A stretch of DNA of 64,000 bases from Arcicella aurantiaca (GTDB taxonomy: Bacteria; Bacteroidota; Bacteroidia; Cytophagales; Spirosomataceae): assembly GCF_003148625.1 (NCBI RefSeq), contig NZ_QGGO01000006.1:1-64000 (forward strand). The letters run 5' to 3'. Shown piece after piece: positions 1-9,410 of this stretch; within the stretch, counting starts at the first letter, position 1; each line of letters opens with the position of its first letter. A model generated the notes under the pieces. It was not told where the DNA came from. It did not search any database and was given only the letters and a program-made list of their open reading frames with translations. Made by a program: the position numbers and the translations under genes.

Positions 1-258
1 TGGTGGATTGGGTAATTGGTGGATTGGGTAATTGGTGGATTGGATAATTGGTGGATTGGTTACTGGTAGATTATTGGGTATATACCAATTCCCAATCTAC
101 CAGTACCCAATCCACCAGTAACCAATCGACCAGTAACCAATCGACCAGTACCCAATCTACCAGTACCCAATCTACCAGTACCCAATCCACCAGTAACCAA
201 TCCACCAATACCCAATCTACCAGTACCCAATCCACCAATAACCATTAACTAATTACCA
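1..258. repeat. Long inverted repeat of TTGGTTACTGG-type words (left end cut by window)
   Basis: The left part (1 to about 92) repeats units such as TTGGTGGATTGGGTAA on the + strand. From about 91 onward the complement appears as repeats of CCAATCTACCAGTACC and CCAATCCACCAGTAACC. The arms meet at a small palindrome around 82-98. The arm words are degenerate and vary between TAACC, TACCC, ATCTACC and ATCCACC. The element ends about 25 bases before garD, so it forms most of that gene's leader. The window start truncates the left arm. Confidence 0.9.
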
Positions 259-283
259 ATAACAAAAAGATGTAAATAAAAAA

Positions 284-1804
284 ATGCAAAATATAGTTAT
301 AAAAACAACGCCAAATGATAACGTAGCAATCGTGGCAAATCCAACAGGATTAAAGCGTGGTGCGATAGTTTTAGATAGCGTTGAATTAATAGAAGACGTC
401 CCGATGGGACATAAAGTGGCGTTACAAACACTTCAAGAAGGTGATGCTGTTATTCGTTACAATCAAATAATTGGGTATGCTAATCGTATTATCGAAAAAG
501 GAAGTTGGATAAATGAAAGTAATATCAGTTTGCCACAACCGCCTAATTTAGAGGATATTCCATATATAAAACCAAATCTTCCAGAAGTTGAAGCATTAGA
601 CGGTTTTACCTTTCAAGGCTACAAAAATGCTGATGGAAGTGTAGGTACAAAAAACGTATTGGGAATTACCACAAGCGTACAATGTGTTGCGGGAATTACC
701 AATTTCATCGAAAATAAAATTAGAAAAGAATTACTGCCACTTTATCCAAATGTTGATGATGTTGTAGCTTTTAATCATAGTTACGGTTGTGGAATTGCCA
801 TTGATGCTCCTGCTGCCATAATTCCTATTCGTACCATTAAACACATTGCCCAAAACCCAAATTTCGGTGGTGAAATTATGATTATTGGGTTAGGTTGTGA
901 AAAACTTCGACCAGAACGTCTTTTGCCAGATGACAATAATCAATCTTCTATTCTCTATTTACAGGATGAACGTTTTGAAGGTTTTTACGAAATGGTTGAT
1001 GGTATTATGGAAATGGCGGAAAAACATCTTCAAAAACTCAATCAACGTACAAGACAAACTTGTTCAGCATCAGATTTAGTAGTTGGAATGCAATGTGGCG
1101 GTAGCGATGCGTTTTCGGGATTAACAGGAAATCCTGTTTCGGGTTTTGCCGCTGATTTAATCGTAAAAGCGGGCGGAACGGTTTTCTTTTCAGAAGTTAC
1201 GGAAGTACGAGACGCTATTCATTTACTTGTACCACGTGCAGTTGATGAAGAAGTTGCTCAAAAACTGAAAGATGAAATGGCTTGGTACGACAATTATCTG
1301 AATCTTGGAAAAGCCGACCGCAGTGCCAACACAACTCCGGGAAATAAAGGGGGAGGATTAAGCAATATCGTAGAAAAAGCTCTTGGTTCGGTAGCAAAAT
1401 CAGGGCTTAGTCCGATAGTTGATGTTGTTTCTCCGGGTGAAAAAATACGTAAAAAAGGATTGAATTTCGTGGCAACTCCTGCCAGTGATTTTGCTTGCGG
1501 AACTTTACAATTAGCCGCAGGAATGAATATGCACGTTTTCATTACGGGACGTGGCACGCCTTATGGCTTAAATATGGTTCCTGTTATTAAGGTAAGTTCA
1601 AATTCAAAATTAGCAAACCGTTGGCACGATTTAATTGACTTTGATGCGGGTCCAGTGGCTTTTGGTGCAAAAACTATTGAAGAAATGGGTTGGGAGTTAT
1701 TTCACCTGATTCTCGAAATAGCAAGTGGAAACAAAAAAGTAGCCACTGATAAATTAGGTTTATATAATGATTTAGTGTTATTCAACCCCGGACCATTGAC
1801 GTAA
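284..1804 (+). CDS. garD: Galactarate dehydratase GarD (UxaA/GarD family)
   Basis: Predicted to dehydrate galactarate (mucate) to 5-keto-4-deoxy-D-glucarate in the cytoplasm. The 506 residues match the GarD layout: an N-terminal SAF-like domain (about 8-95), then the large UxaA/GarD catalytic domain. Family landmarks are NADGSVGTKNVLGITTSVQC (about 112-131), NHSYGCGIAIDAPAA, GLGCEKLRPERLLP, MQCGGSDAFSG and GRGTPYGLN. Similarity to enterobacterial GarD runs from end to end, which favours GarD over altronate dehydratase (UxaA). The ATG follows an A-rich leader without a Shine-Dalgarno sequence, as usual in Bacteroidota. It is the first gene of a co-directional aldarate set (gudD, kdgD, aldehyde dehydrogenase). 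A repeat element fills the 437-base gap to gudD. Confidence 0.93.
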   Translation: MQNIVIKTTPNDNVAIVANPTGLKRGAIVLDSVELIEDVPMGHKVALQTLQEGDAVIRYNQIIGYANRIIEKGSWINESNISLPQPPNLEDIPYIKPNLPEVEALDGFTFQGYKNADGSVGTKNVLGITTSVQCVAGITNFIENKIRKELLPLYPNVDDVVAFNHSYGCGIAIDAPAAIIPIRTIKHIAQNPNFGGEIMIIGLGCEKLRPERLLPDDNNQSSILYLQDERFEGFYEMVDGIMEMAEKHLQKLNQRTRQTCSASDLVVGMQCGGSDAFSGLTGNPVSGFAADLIVKAGGTVFFSEVTEVRDAIHLLVPRAVDEEVAQKLKDEMAWYDNYLNLGKADRSANTTPGNKGGGLSNIVEKALGSVAKSGLSPIVDVVSPGEKIRKKGLNFVATPASDFACGTLQLAAGMNMHVFITGRGTPYGLNMVPVIKVSSNSKLANRWHDLIDFDAGPVAFGAKTIEEMGWELFHLILEIASGNKKVATDKLGLYNDLVLFNPGPLT

Positions 1805-2240
1805 GTGGTTATTGGTTACTGGTTATTGGTTACTGGTTGATTGGTTACTGGTTGATTGATTACTGGTTGATTGGTTACTGGTTGATTGGTTACTGGTGGA
1901 TTGGTTACTGGTGGATTGGTTACTGGTTGATTGGTTGATTGGTTATTGGTGGATTGGTTACTGGTTGATTGGTTATTGGTAAATTAGTAATTGGTGGAAA
2001 TGGTATTTTATAATAACCTTTTATCAAAAAAAATTGAACCAATAACCAATCCACCAATCCACCAATAACCAATTAACCAATTAACCAATAACCAATCCAC
2101 CAGTAACCAATCAACCAATAACCAATTAACCAATTAACCAATTAACCAATAACCAATCAACCAATTAACCAATAACCAATTCACCAATAACCAATCCACC
2201 AACTAACCAATAACCAATCAACCAGTAACCAATAACGAAC
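1804..2240. repeat. Giant inverted repeat filling the garD-gudD spacer
   Basis: This 437-base spacer has no credible gene. Its left arm (about 1806-2000) is made of GGTTATT, GGTTACT, GGTTGATT and GGTGGATT units. A short AT-rich centre (about 2001-2035) follows. The right arm (about 2036-2236) is made of the complementary AACCAAT, AACCAATCC and AACCAGT units and runs up to the gudD ATG. Each strand of an arm is strongly skewed: the left is nearly free of C and the right nearly free of G. Transcribed, it could fold into a stem of up to about 200 base pairs with many alternative registers. Confidence 0.93.
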
Positions 2241-2241
2241 C

Positions 2242-3537
2242 ATGAAACTTCCGAAAATTAAAGAATTCCATATCACACCCATTGCGGTAGTTGACCCGCC
2301 TTTACTCAATGCCGCAGGACTTCATGCTCCGTATGCTTTGCGTACTGTGGTGGAACTTGTTACAGAAGATAATATCAGCGGAATTAGTGAAATTCCGGGA
2401 AATATCGAAATTGACAAGGCTCTCGAAAAAAGCAGACAGTTTATCATTGGCAAAGACCCATTTCAGCTCAATCAAATTCGTGATATTTTGGTTGCCAATT
2501 TTGGGATAGATAAAATGTCTGACCGTGGTGATGCTCCTTGGGACCAACGTACTTTGGTACATATTTTTAGTGCCATCGAAGTAGCTTGTTTAGATATTAT
2601 AGGCAAAATTGTCAACCGTCCTGTTGTTGATTTATTGGGAGGAAAAAGACGTGATGCCGTACCATTTTCGGCATATTTGTTTTATAAATACGAAGGTGCA
2701 GGTGGCGAATTAGCGTTTGGAACTGATCCAAATGCCACAGGTTGGGATGCTGCCCGACAAGCAAGTGCCTTGAATCCAACGGAGATTGTGGCACAGGCAA
2801 AAGCCATGTGTAAAGAGTTTGGTTTTCAGTCTATTAAATTGAAAGGAGGAGCTTTTGAACCACGTCAGGAAGTTGATGCTATTTTAGCTTTACACAAAGA
2901 ATTTGGCGAAAACACACCGCTTCGTTTAGACCCAAATGCCCTTTGGACGGTTGAAACTTCCATTAAATACGGTAAAGAAATGGAAGGTATTTTAGAATAT
3001 TTGGAAGACCCATGTCGTGGACAAGAAAACATGGCTACGGTAAGAAAAGCCCTAAAAACACCTTTAGCAACCAATATGTGTACGACTTCTTTTGAGGATA
3101 TTCCAAGAAGTTACACTTTGGGTTCGGAAGATATTATTTTGTCTGACCACCATTTTTGGGGTGGTTTGCAAGACTCTATGAAATTGGCGAGTATTTGCGA
3201 AACTTTTGGAAGAGATTTATCTATGCACTCAAATTCTCACTTGGGAATTTCATTGGCGGCAATGGTTCATTTAGGAGCAGCCATTCCAAATTTCCGTTAT
3301 GCTTTGGATACGCATTACCCTTGGCAATCAGATGAAATTATTGTAGGTGGCAGAATGAAATTTGAAGACGGAGCAGTAGCAGTACCAACGGGAGCAGGTT
3401 TAGGGGTAGAATTAGACAGAGTTGCTTTGGCAAAACTTCATGAAAATTATAAAAAATGTGGTTTGACCAAACGCAATGACGAAATAGAAATGCAAAAAGT
3501 ACAACCAGATTGGAAGTTTAAAGCAACAAGATGGTAG
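2242..3537 (+). CDS. gudD: D-glucarate dehydratase GudD (enolase superfamily)
   Basis: Predicted to convert D-glucarate (and possibly L-idarate) to 5-keto-4-deoxy-D-glucarate using Mg2+. The 431 residues show the enolase-superfamily plan: an N-terminal capping domain, then a TIM barrel. Visible family motifs are the catalytic KxK (SIKLKGG), the metal-binding DPNALW and EDPCRGQ segments, ATNMCTTSF, DHHFWGG, and the catalytic histidine in SMHSNSHLG followed by DTHYPWQ. Together these point to glucarate dehydratase rather than mandelate racemase or galactonate dehydratase. It makes the same product as GarD, so both aldaric acids converge before kdgD. The leader just before the ATG is entirely repeat sequence (ACCAATAACGAACC). 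Confidence 0.92.
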   Translation: MKLPKIKEFHITPIAVVDPPLLNAAGLHAPYALRTVVELVTEDNISGISEIPGNIEIDKALEKSRQFIIGKDPFQLNQIRDILVANFGIDKMSDRGDAPWDQRTLVHIFSAIEVACLDIIGKIVNRPVVDLLGGKRRDAVPFSAYLFYKYEGAGGELAFGTDPNATGWDAARQASALNPTEIVAQAKAMCKEFGFQSIKLKGGAFEPRQEVDAILALHKEFGENTPLRLDPNALWTVETSIKYGKEMEGILEYLEDPCRGQENMATVRKALKTPLATNMCTTSFEDIPRSYTLGSEDIILSDHHFWGGLQDSMKLASICETFGRDLSMHSNSHLGISLAAMVHLGAAIPNFRYALDTHYPWQSDEIIVGGRMKFEDGAVAVPTGAGLGVELDRVALAKLHENYKKCGLTKRNDEIEMQKVQPDWKFKATRW

Positions 3538-3745
3538 GTGGTTATTAGTGAATTGGTTATTGGTAAACTGGTTATTGGTGTATTGGGAATTGGTTATTGG
3601 TCTATTGGTTACCCCAATGACATTTAATAGACCAATAACAAGTAACCAATTTCCAATAACCAATACACCAATAACAAGTAACCAATTTCCAATAACCAAT
3701 AACAAATAACAAATAACCAATAAAAAGTAACCAATTCTCAATTAT
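3538..3745. repeat. Inverted repeat of TTATTGG-type words in the gudD-kdgD spacer
   Basis: The left arm (about 3541-3611) repeats GGTTATTGGTAAACTGG-like units. The right arm (about 3627-3742) carries the complement as CCAATAACAAGTAACC-like units. It belongs to the same word family as the elements at 1-258 and 1804-2240 but has its own variants (TATTGGTCTATTGG against CCAATAGACC), so it is not a simple copy of either. It occupies nearly the whole spacer between two co-directional pathway genes. Confidence 0.88.
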
Positions 3746-3761
3746 AAGTAAAAATTTAAAA

Positions 3762-4667
3762 ATGGAATTATCTAAAATAAAATCATCGCTCGAAGACGGG
3801 CTTCTTTCTTTCCCCATCACAGATTTTAAAGAAAATGGCGAATTTAACGCTGAAACTTTTGCCGACCGTGTAGAATGGTTTGTTAGTCATGACGTTTCTT
3901 CGGTTTTTGTAGCAGGTGGAACAGGTGAATTTTTCTCAATTACAGCCGACGAATATGAGCAAATTGTGAATATTTCTGTAAAAGTTGTTGCAGAACGTGT
4001 TCCTGTTATTTCAAGCGTTGGTAAAAGTGTTTCTGAGGCAATTGCGTTTGCAAAAATTGCTGAAAAAGCAGGTGTTCACGCTCTTTTGCTTTTCCCTCCA
4101 TATTTGACCGAATGCCCACAAGATGGCGTTTTTGAATATGCGAAAGCAATTATGCAAAACACCTCATTACCTGTTATTTATTACAACAGAGCAAACGGTG
4201 TATTATCGGCAGATTATATTAAAAAATTGGCAGAAGTTTGTCCTAATTTTATTGGTTTAAAAGATGGAACAGGCAATATGCAAGAACTCAACGATACGAT
4301 TAAAACGGTCGGGAAACGTCTTTCATATATTGGAGGTGTACCAACTGCTGAAATTATCGCAGAAGCATATTTATCAATCGGCGTAAACACTTATTCATCG
4401 GCAGCCTTTAACTTTGTGCCAGAATTAGCCAATAAATTTTACAAAGCATTACGTGCAGGGGATTCGGCAACGGTCGAAAAAATCACAAAAGATTTTTATA
4501 TCCCATTCGTAAGATTGCGTAGTAAAAAGAATGGTTATGCAGTAAGTCTCATTAAAGCAGGAGCAAAATTAATTGGTAAAAGTGCAGGAAATGTGCGTCC
4601 GCCACTTACAATGCCTACCGATGCCGAAGTAGAGGAACTGAAAAAGATTATTGAGCAAAGTATTTAA
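3762..4667 (+). CDS. kdgD: 5-dehydro-4-deoxyglucarate dehydratase KdgD
   Basis: A DHDPS/NAL-family class I aldolase-type enzyme. KdgD dehydrates and decarboxylates 5-keto-4-deoxyglucarate to 2,5-dioxopentanoate (2-oxoglutarate semialdehyde). The 301 residues match the family length of about 300. Visible are the GGTGEFFS phosphate/carboxylate-type loop (about 48-55), the tyrosine in PVIYYNRANG, and the Schiff-base lysine in FIGLKDGTGN. LSFPITDF at the N-terminus and NVRPPLTMP near the C-terminus are typical of KdgD and separate it from DapA. It lies between gudD and the semialdehyde dehydrogenase (24-base gap), exactly where the pathway needs it. Confidence 0.92.
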   Translation: MELSKIKSSLEDGLLSFPITDFKENGEFNAETFADRVEWFVSHDVSSVFVAGGTGEFFSITADEYEQIVNISVKVVAERVPVISSVGKSVSEAIAFAKIAEKAGVHALLLFPPYLTECPQDGVFEYAKAIMQNTSLPVIYYNRANGVLSADYIKKLAEVCPNFIGLKDGTGNMQELNDTIKTVGKRLSYIGGVPTAEIIAEAYLSIGVNTYSSAAFNFVPELANKFYKALRAGDSATVEKITKDFYIPFVRLRSKKNGYAVSLIKAGAKLIGKSAGNVRPPLTMPTDAEVEELKKIIEQSI

Positions 4668-4691
4668 AAGTCGTTTATTATCCCAACAATT

Positions 4692-6254
4692 ATGTCTCTA
4701 ACAGGTAAAAATATTATCGGATTTGCCAGTTCATCAGAAGGGCAAGTTACCCTCAAAGCTATCAATCCAAGTACAGGAGAAAATCTAAGCACTGATTTTT
4801 TCAAAGCAACCATCAACGAGTTGAACTCTGCCGTTGAAAAAGCTGATAAAGCTTTCCAGATTTATAGAAAAAAATCAGGACAAGAAAAGGCTGCTTTTTT
4901 AGAAAAAATTGCCGAAGAAATTGAAACCTTAGGTGACACGCTTACCGAAAGATACATGGCTGAATCTGGTTTGCCACAAGGTAGAGCCGTAGGTGAAAGA
5001 GGCAGAACGATTGGACAATTAAAACTTTTTGCTCAATTATTAAAAGATGGCTCATGGGTAAATGCTCGCATTGATACCGCTTTGCCCGACCGTCAGCCAT
5101 TGCCAAGAAACGATATTCGTTCAATGGAACGTCCTTTGGGAGCAGTGGGTGTTTTTGGTGCAAGTAATTTTCCATTGGCATTTTCTGTGGCAGGTGGCGA
5201 TACCGCATCTGCTTTAGCCGCAGGTTGTTGTGTGGTTTTCAAGGCACATCCTGCCCATTTGGGAACTTCCGAATTAGTTGGTCTGGCTATTCAAAAAGCG
5301 GCAATTGAAACCAATATGCCCGATGGCGTTTTCTCTTTGCTTTTTGATGATAGTTTTGAAATTGGTCAAGAATTAGTAAAACATCCAAGTATCAAAGCCA
5401 TTGGTTTTACAGGTTCGTACAGAGGTGGAAAAGCTATTTTTGATACGGCAGTTGCTCGTCCAGAGCCGATTCCAGTTTATGCAGAAATGGGAAGCGTAAA
5501 CCCTGTTTTTGTTTTACCAAAAATCATTCAAGAAAAATCTCAGTCGATTGCTCAAAACTATGTGGCTTCGGTTACTTTGGGCGTTGGTCAGTTTTGTACA
5601 AATCCGGGAATGTTATTGTTGGAGAAAAATGCAGATTTCATTTCAGCATTAGAAACTCAAATTCAAGAAGCAAACGGCGGTGTAATGCTAACAACAGGTA
5701 TCAAAGATGCTTACAGAAAAGGCGTTGAAAAATCTGAGAATTTGTCGAAAGTAATCGGAAAAGGTAAAACACCAAGTGGTTTTACTGCCGTTGAACCTGT
5801 GTTATTTCATGCTGATATTGATACATTAATTGCTAATCCGCATTTATCAGAAGAAATTTTTGGACCAACAAGTATTGTTGTAGAAGGAAATTCAAAAGAT
5901 GAATTATTAGCAGTAGCAAAATCACTTGCTGGACATTTGACTGCAACCGTTTTTGGAAATGAAGAAGATTTGAATGAATACCAAGACCTTTTGGAGATTT
6001 TACAACAAAAAGTGGGTCGCCTCATTATCAACGGATTCCCAACTGGTGTAGAAGTTTGTCATGCAATGGTGCATGGTGGACCATTCCCATCAACTACCGA
6101 TTCGAGAAGTACATCGGTTGGCACGGGAAGTATTACCCGTTTTACTCGCCCAGTTTGTTTTCAAGATTTCCCAGATTCTTTATTGCCAGACGAATTAAAA
6201 TCAGGTAATCCATTAAATATTTGGCGTTTAGTAAATGGTCAAAATGAGCAATAG
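4692..6254 (+). CDS. NADP-type aldehyde dehydrogenase, probable 2-oxoglutarate semialdehyde dehydrogenase
   Basis: Predicted to oxidise 2,5-dioxopentanoate from KdgD to 2-oxoglutarate, which enters the TCA cycle. The 520 residues follow the ALDH fold: GASNFPLAFSVAGGDTASAL and FKAHPAH in the cofactor domain, FTGSYRGGKA (the glycine motif), the general-base glutamate in AEMGSVNPVF, and the nucleophilic cysteine in GVGQFCTNPG. The variant AEMGSVNP and the long C-terminus (about 460-520, with TTDSRSTSVG) are typical of the 2,5-dioxovalerate dehydrogenase group in hexarate, pentose and hydroxyproline pathways. It is the last gene of the cluster, and a hairpin at 6357-6389 follows. Confidence 0.87.
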   Translation: MSLTGKNIIGFASSSEGQVTLKAINPSTGENLSTDFFKATINELNSAVEKADKAFQIYRKKSGQEKAAFLEKIAEEIETLGDTLTERYMAESGLPQGRAVGERGRTIGQLKLFAQLLKDGSWVNARIDTALPDRQPLPRNDIRSMERPLGAVGVFGASNFPLAFSVAGGDTASALAAGCCVVFKAHPAHLGTSELVGLAIQKAAIETNMPDGVFSLLFDDSFEIGQELVKHPSIKAIGFTGSYRGGKAIFDTAVARPEPIPVYAEMGSVNPVFVLPKIIQEKSQSIAQNYVASVTLGVGQFCTNPGMLLLEKNADFISALETQIQEANGGVMLTTGIKDAYRKGVEKSENLSKVIGKGKTPSGFTAVEPVLFHADIDTLIANPHLSEEIFGPTSIVVEGNSKDELLAVAKSLAGHLTATVFGNEEDLNEYQDLLEILQQKVGRLIINGFPTGVEVCHAMVHGGPFPSTTDSRSTSVGTGSITRFTRPVCFQDFPDSLLPDELKSGNPLNIWRLVNGQNEQ

Positions 6255-6356
6255 TTAGGTGTTGGGATTTGGGCATTTGGATTTAGGGGTACTATAAAGT
6301 TGACTATCAATGGCGAAAAATCCCAACCCTTAGTTAAGAGATTTGATGTGTACTTT

Positions 6357-6389
6357 ACGGAAGTTGTCGTTCAAAACGACGACTTCCGT
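6357..6389. terminator. Hairpin between converging ALDH and regulator genes
   Basis: A stem of 15 bases (ACGGAAGTTGTCGTT with its complement, one mismatch) around a three-base loop. It lies between the ends of two converging genes (6254 and 6451). No long T-tract follows on either strand, so it could be a bidirectional terminator or another intergenic palindrome of the kind common here. Confidence 0.55.
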
Positions 6390-6450
6390 TGAGACTCAGA
6401 TACGAAATGCCTTTTTTAAATTAGTATTATTGAATCCATCATTGCAATCC

Positions 6451-9369
6451 TCAATTTGTACCTACTTTTTCCAGAAAAACACTTAAACTTTCTTCGTGCG
6501 GTACTAGCAATTTTTTACGAATTTTCAGTCTTGCCGTTTCTACGCCCCTTGCCGAAATATTAAGCAATGGTGAAATCTGCTTATTGCTAAAATTCATTTT
6601 TACAAATGCACAAAGTCGCAATTCACGTTGTGATAATTCAGGACTGATACTTTTGAGTTTTTTAAAGAAATCGTGATTGACTTTTTCAAAATTTACATCA
6701 AAAATTTCAATAAAATCATTCCCAATTTTCTGAGAATTCAGTTTTTTATATATTTCAAATAATTTCTTCTTCGATTCGTCACTTTTGAGCAACGTTTTAA
6801 GTTCCTGCAAATCGACTTTAATCTCTTGAAAAACCTCAGATTTCTGACTTAACATAGAGGTATAATTTGCCAATTCTTTACTCTTAACAATAATATCTCT
6901 GTCCAATTCCTCAGTGTATTTATCTATTTGGGCTTTATCCTCTCGCAGTTTTAATCTTTCAAGTTCTAATTCTACTAATTTTTTAGATTTTTCAATTTCT
7001 ATTCTTGTTTTAATATGCTCATTATCAATGCGTTCTTTGATTGTCAAGTAAAGGTGTCTTAGTCCAAAAAAAGAAACCAAAACGTAAATAAAATACGCAA
7101 AATTCGTTTGATACCATTTGGGTTTAATCACGAAAATCATCGTCATTGGTGCAGCTTCAAGACCAGAAAGGTTTCGTGATTTTACCGAAAATTCATACTT
7201 CCCTGGACTCAGATTGGTATATTCTTTAAAAGGATTTGCAGTCCAATTCGACCAATCTTTTTCATCATTATTTAACTTATAACAATACTGAATTCCAATA
7301 TTTGAAATCAACTGCGGTACACAAAATTCAAGGCGTATTGTTTCAGCACCATTAGGAATTATTACTTCATTATTGCCATTATTGATAGGTAAATCATTCT
7401 CCGTTTGAGCAATAGAATAACACATTCTGCTCAGTTGTGTTAAGGCAGGTTGTAAAGGTTTTGTCTTTTGTGTGTTATATAAAAATAGTCCGTCGTGCGT
7501 ACCTACAAACACTTTTTCGTTCTCAAAGGGTAACACGATTTCCATTCCTTTATTAAATATCCCTTTCAAATTGAGGAATAAATTTTTCTCAAAACTTGAG
7601 CTTTTATCCGTAAAAAAACCTAATTCATCATCTTCGATAGCCCATGTTTTTCCATTTGATTGAAAAATTCTACGTACATTTTTTATTGGATTTAATACTT
7701 TATTGAGTGTTTCAAATGGCGTAAAAGTGTTTGTACTTTCATCAAATTGATAAATACCAGTATTGGTCGTAAAAACGATTCCCCCATTATAATGGTGAAC
7801 ATTGATATTAAATGGAGATTTAAACCCATTGGTATTTGTGTAGTTTTCAATTGACTCAACTCGCTGATAATCATTGTCTATTCTAATTCTGAACACTCCT
7901 TTATAACCATGACAAACCCAATAAGTATTAGGAATTTTATCTGCCACAATATCTCTCGTGGATTCATTGAAACCGTTGATTTTATTTTGAATCAACCAAT
8001 TTTCGCCAATATTCTTCACTAAATAAACGCCGTTGTAATTTGAGCCTAAATACCACCCTGATTTATTTTTGATGGGTGTCAATTTCCAAAAACCAGCTTG
8101 TGTTGATATTTTCTGATAACCATTATCGGTAATTTTCAAAATTCCAATGTTATGTGAAGCGATAATGTCATCCCCAAAACTTTGTACCGCCCAAGCTTGC
8201 CCTTTTAATTTCGGAATAGGTTTAAAATCAAAATTACCACTCATAATATTTTCGGGTAATTGAGAGAAAAATACACCTTGATTGGTTGCCAAATAGATTT
8301 TTTTATTCTTAATCAAAATATCGAAGATGGAAGCTTTATCGTAAATATTTTGATAGGAGGAACGATACGTTAAAAAATTCAAGCCATTATTTTTCAAAAT
8401 CCAAAGGTCACCTTTTGAAGTTTGGAAAAGATTTATAATTGGATTGTTTTTGATAGAATTTTGAAAGTCTGGGTTTTGACTAATCGTATTATTTTTATAG
8501 TCGTACCAAAGCAATTTTGTACTTAATGTGCCTAAAAGATATAAATCGCCATCTTTATGAATGGCACAATTCAGTTGGTCTATTTCACTATCCGAGAAAA
8601 CAGCTTTGAGGAATTTTACTTTCTGAGTTAGCGTATTTCCAGAAAAAATCTTCCCACTCCGAGTAACAATCAAGATTTCATTGGGAACTGTGGTTGGCAA
8701 TATGGCAGATGTAACTTCATCTTGAAAATAATTTGGTGGGAAAACCTGCTCTAATTTTTTGCTGGCAAGATTTAAAGACAAAAAGCCCTTTTCCACATCT
8801 TGAATAAAATAGTTATTACCGATTTGACTACCATAAATAAATGTTTTCGGGGCATTCACGATTGTCGCTACATTTTTATGAATAATTATCAATTCATTAT
8901 ACGACATCAAAATAATGTGTTCTCCAATACTATTGGCTCTCCAAATATTCTCAAAATTTCGATTAGATAATTTCAGTTGATTAACCATTGAATGGAAAGC
9001 ATATTTTCCAAAAACATCTTTTTTGAGTATCCCAAAATCATTATAACCGCCTGCATATATTTCGCCATTGCTTGTTTTTACTAAACTGTAAATAGATGAA
9101 TTATTTGGCAAAAAAATCTTTCGCCAATTATTACCATCATAACTCACGGCTCCATCATAATTGCCAAAAAACATCGTCCCATCATTAGCTTCACAACCGA
9201 TAGTAAAATGAGAATCACTTTTAAAATCATTTTTTGTAAAGCCAATAATCGAAGCTTTTGAGCTTATAGAATTATTGGAAGATGCTGTTGGTTGATACTG
9301 TGCAAAAACTACTGTAACACAAATCAATTGAAAAATAATAAGCTTAATTGTTGATAAAGTTTTTTTCAT
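6451..9369 (-). CDS. Membrane sensor-regulator: reg_prop beta-propeller, Y_Y_Y domain, coiled coil, HTH (no kinase)
   Basis: A 972-residue protein with a signal peptide (about 1-24, ending VVFA). A periplasmic beta-propeller region of two-component-regulator-propeller type follows (about 40-640), then a Y_Y_Y-like domain (about 665-755, YCYKLNNDEKDWS, LSPGKYEFSVKSRN). One membrane segment follows (about 762-782), then a charged coiled coil (about 785-880) and a C-terminal LuxR/GerE-like helix-turn-helix (about 905-960, SQRELRLCAFVKMNFSNKQI). There is no histidine kinase or receiver domain. In Bacteroidota such proteins sense oligosaccharides in the periplasm and act on DNA directly. It is divergent from the SusC/SusD genes and is their likely regulator. 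A TATCTTTG box sits 42 bases upstream of the ATG. Confidence 0.85.
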   Translation of the reverse strand: MKKTLSTIKLIIFQLICVTVVFAQYQPTASSNNSISSKASIIGFTKNDFKSDSHFTIGCEANDGTMFFGNYDGAVSYDGNNWRKIFLPNNSSIYSLVKTSNGEIYAGGYNDFGILKKDVFGKYAFHSMVNQLKLSNRNFENIWRANSIGEHIILMSYNELIIIHKNVATIVNAPKTFIYGSQIGNNYFIQDVEKGFLSLNLASKKLEQVFPPNYFQDEVTSAILPTTVPNEILIVTRSGKIFSGNTLTQKVKFLKAVFSDSEIDQLNCAIHKDGDLYLLGTLSTKLLWYDYKNNTISQNPDFQNSIKNNPIINLFQTSKGDLWILKNNGLNFLTYRSSYQNIYDKASIFDILIKNKKIYLATNQGVFFSQLPENIMSGNFDFKPIPKLKGQAWAVQSFGDDIIASHNIGILKITDNGYQKISTQAGFWKLTPIKNKSGWYLGSNYNGVYLVKNIGENWLIQNKINGFNESTRDIVADKIPNTYWVCHGYKGVFRIRIDNDYQRVESIENYTNTNGFKSPFNINVHHYNGGIVFTTNTGIYQFDESTNTFTPFETLNKVLNPIKNVRRIFQSNGKTWAIEDDELGFFTDKSSSFEKNLFLNLKGIFNKGMEIVLPFENEKVFVGTHDGLFLYNTQKTKPLQPALTQLSRMCYSIAQTENDLPINNGNNEVIIPNGAETIRLEFCVPQLISNIGIQYCYKLNNDEKDWSNWTANPFKEYTNLSPGKYEFSVKSRNLSGLEAAPMTMIFVIKPKWYQTNFAYFIYVLVSFFGLRHLYLTIKERIDNEHIKTRIEIEKSKKLVELELERLKLREDKAQIDKYTEELDRDIIVKSKELANYTSMLSQKSEVFQEIKVDLQELKTLLKSDESKKKLFEIYKKLNSQKIGNDFIEIFDVNFEKVNHDFFKKLKSISPELSQRELRLCAFVKMNFSNKQISPLLNISARGVETARLKIRKKLLVPHEESLSVFLEKVGTN

Positions 9370-9410
9370 GGTGTTTTAACGACAAATAGATTTAATAACC
9401 ATCATGACAA

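Noticed and set aside
48-248. A 66-codon open frame encoding repeated NQSTSTQSTS peptide
   Set aside because: It is the translation of the inverted repeat, has no start context, and an equally long open frame exists on the other strand. Repetition alone keeps it open.
1-258. CRISPR-like appearance of evenly spaced repeats
   Set aside because: Units are short, degenerate and contiguous with no unique spacers, and the two halves are complementary. No cas genes are present.
284-1804. Altronate dehydratase (UxaA) rather than galactarate dehydratase
   Set aside because: Full-length agreement with GarD-specific segments, plus the adjoining gudD and kdgD genes, favour galactarate.
3412-3741. Minus-strand 109-codon open frame rich in LLVIGNWLLVIG
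   Set aside because: It is antisense to the gudD end and the repeat spacer; the hydrophobic pattern is produced by the repeat words.
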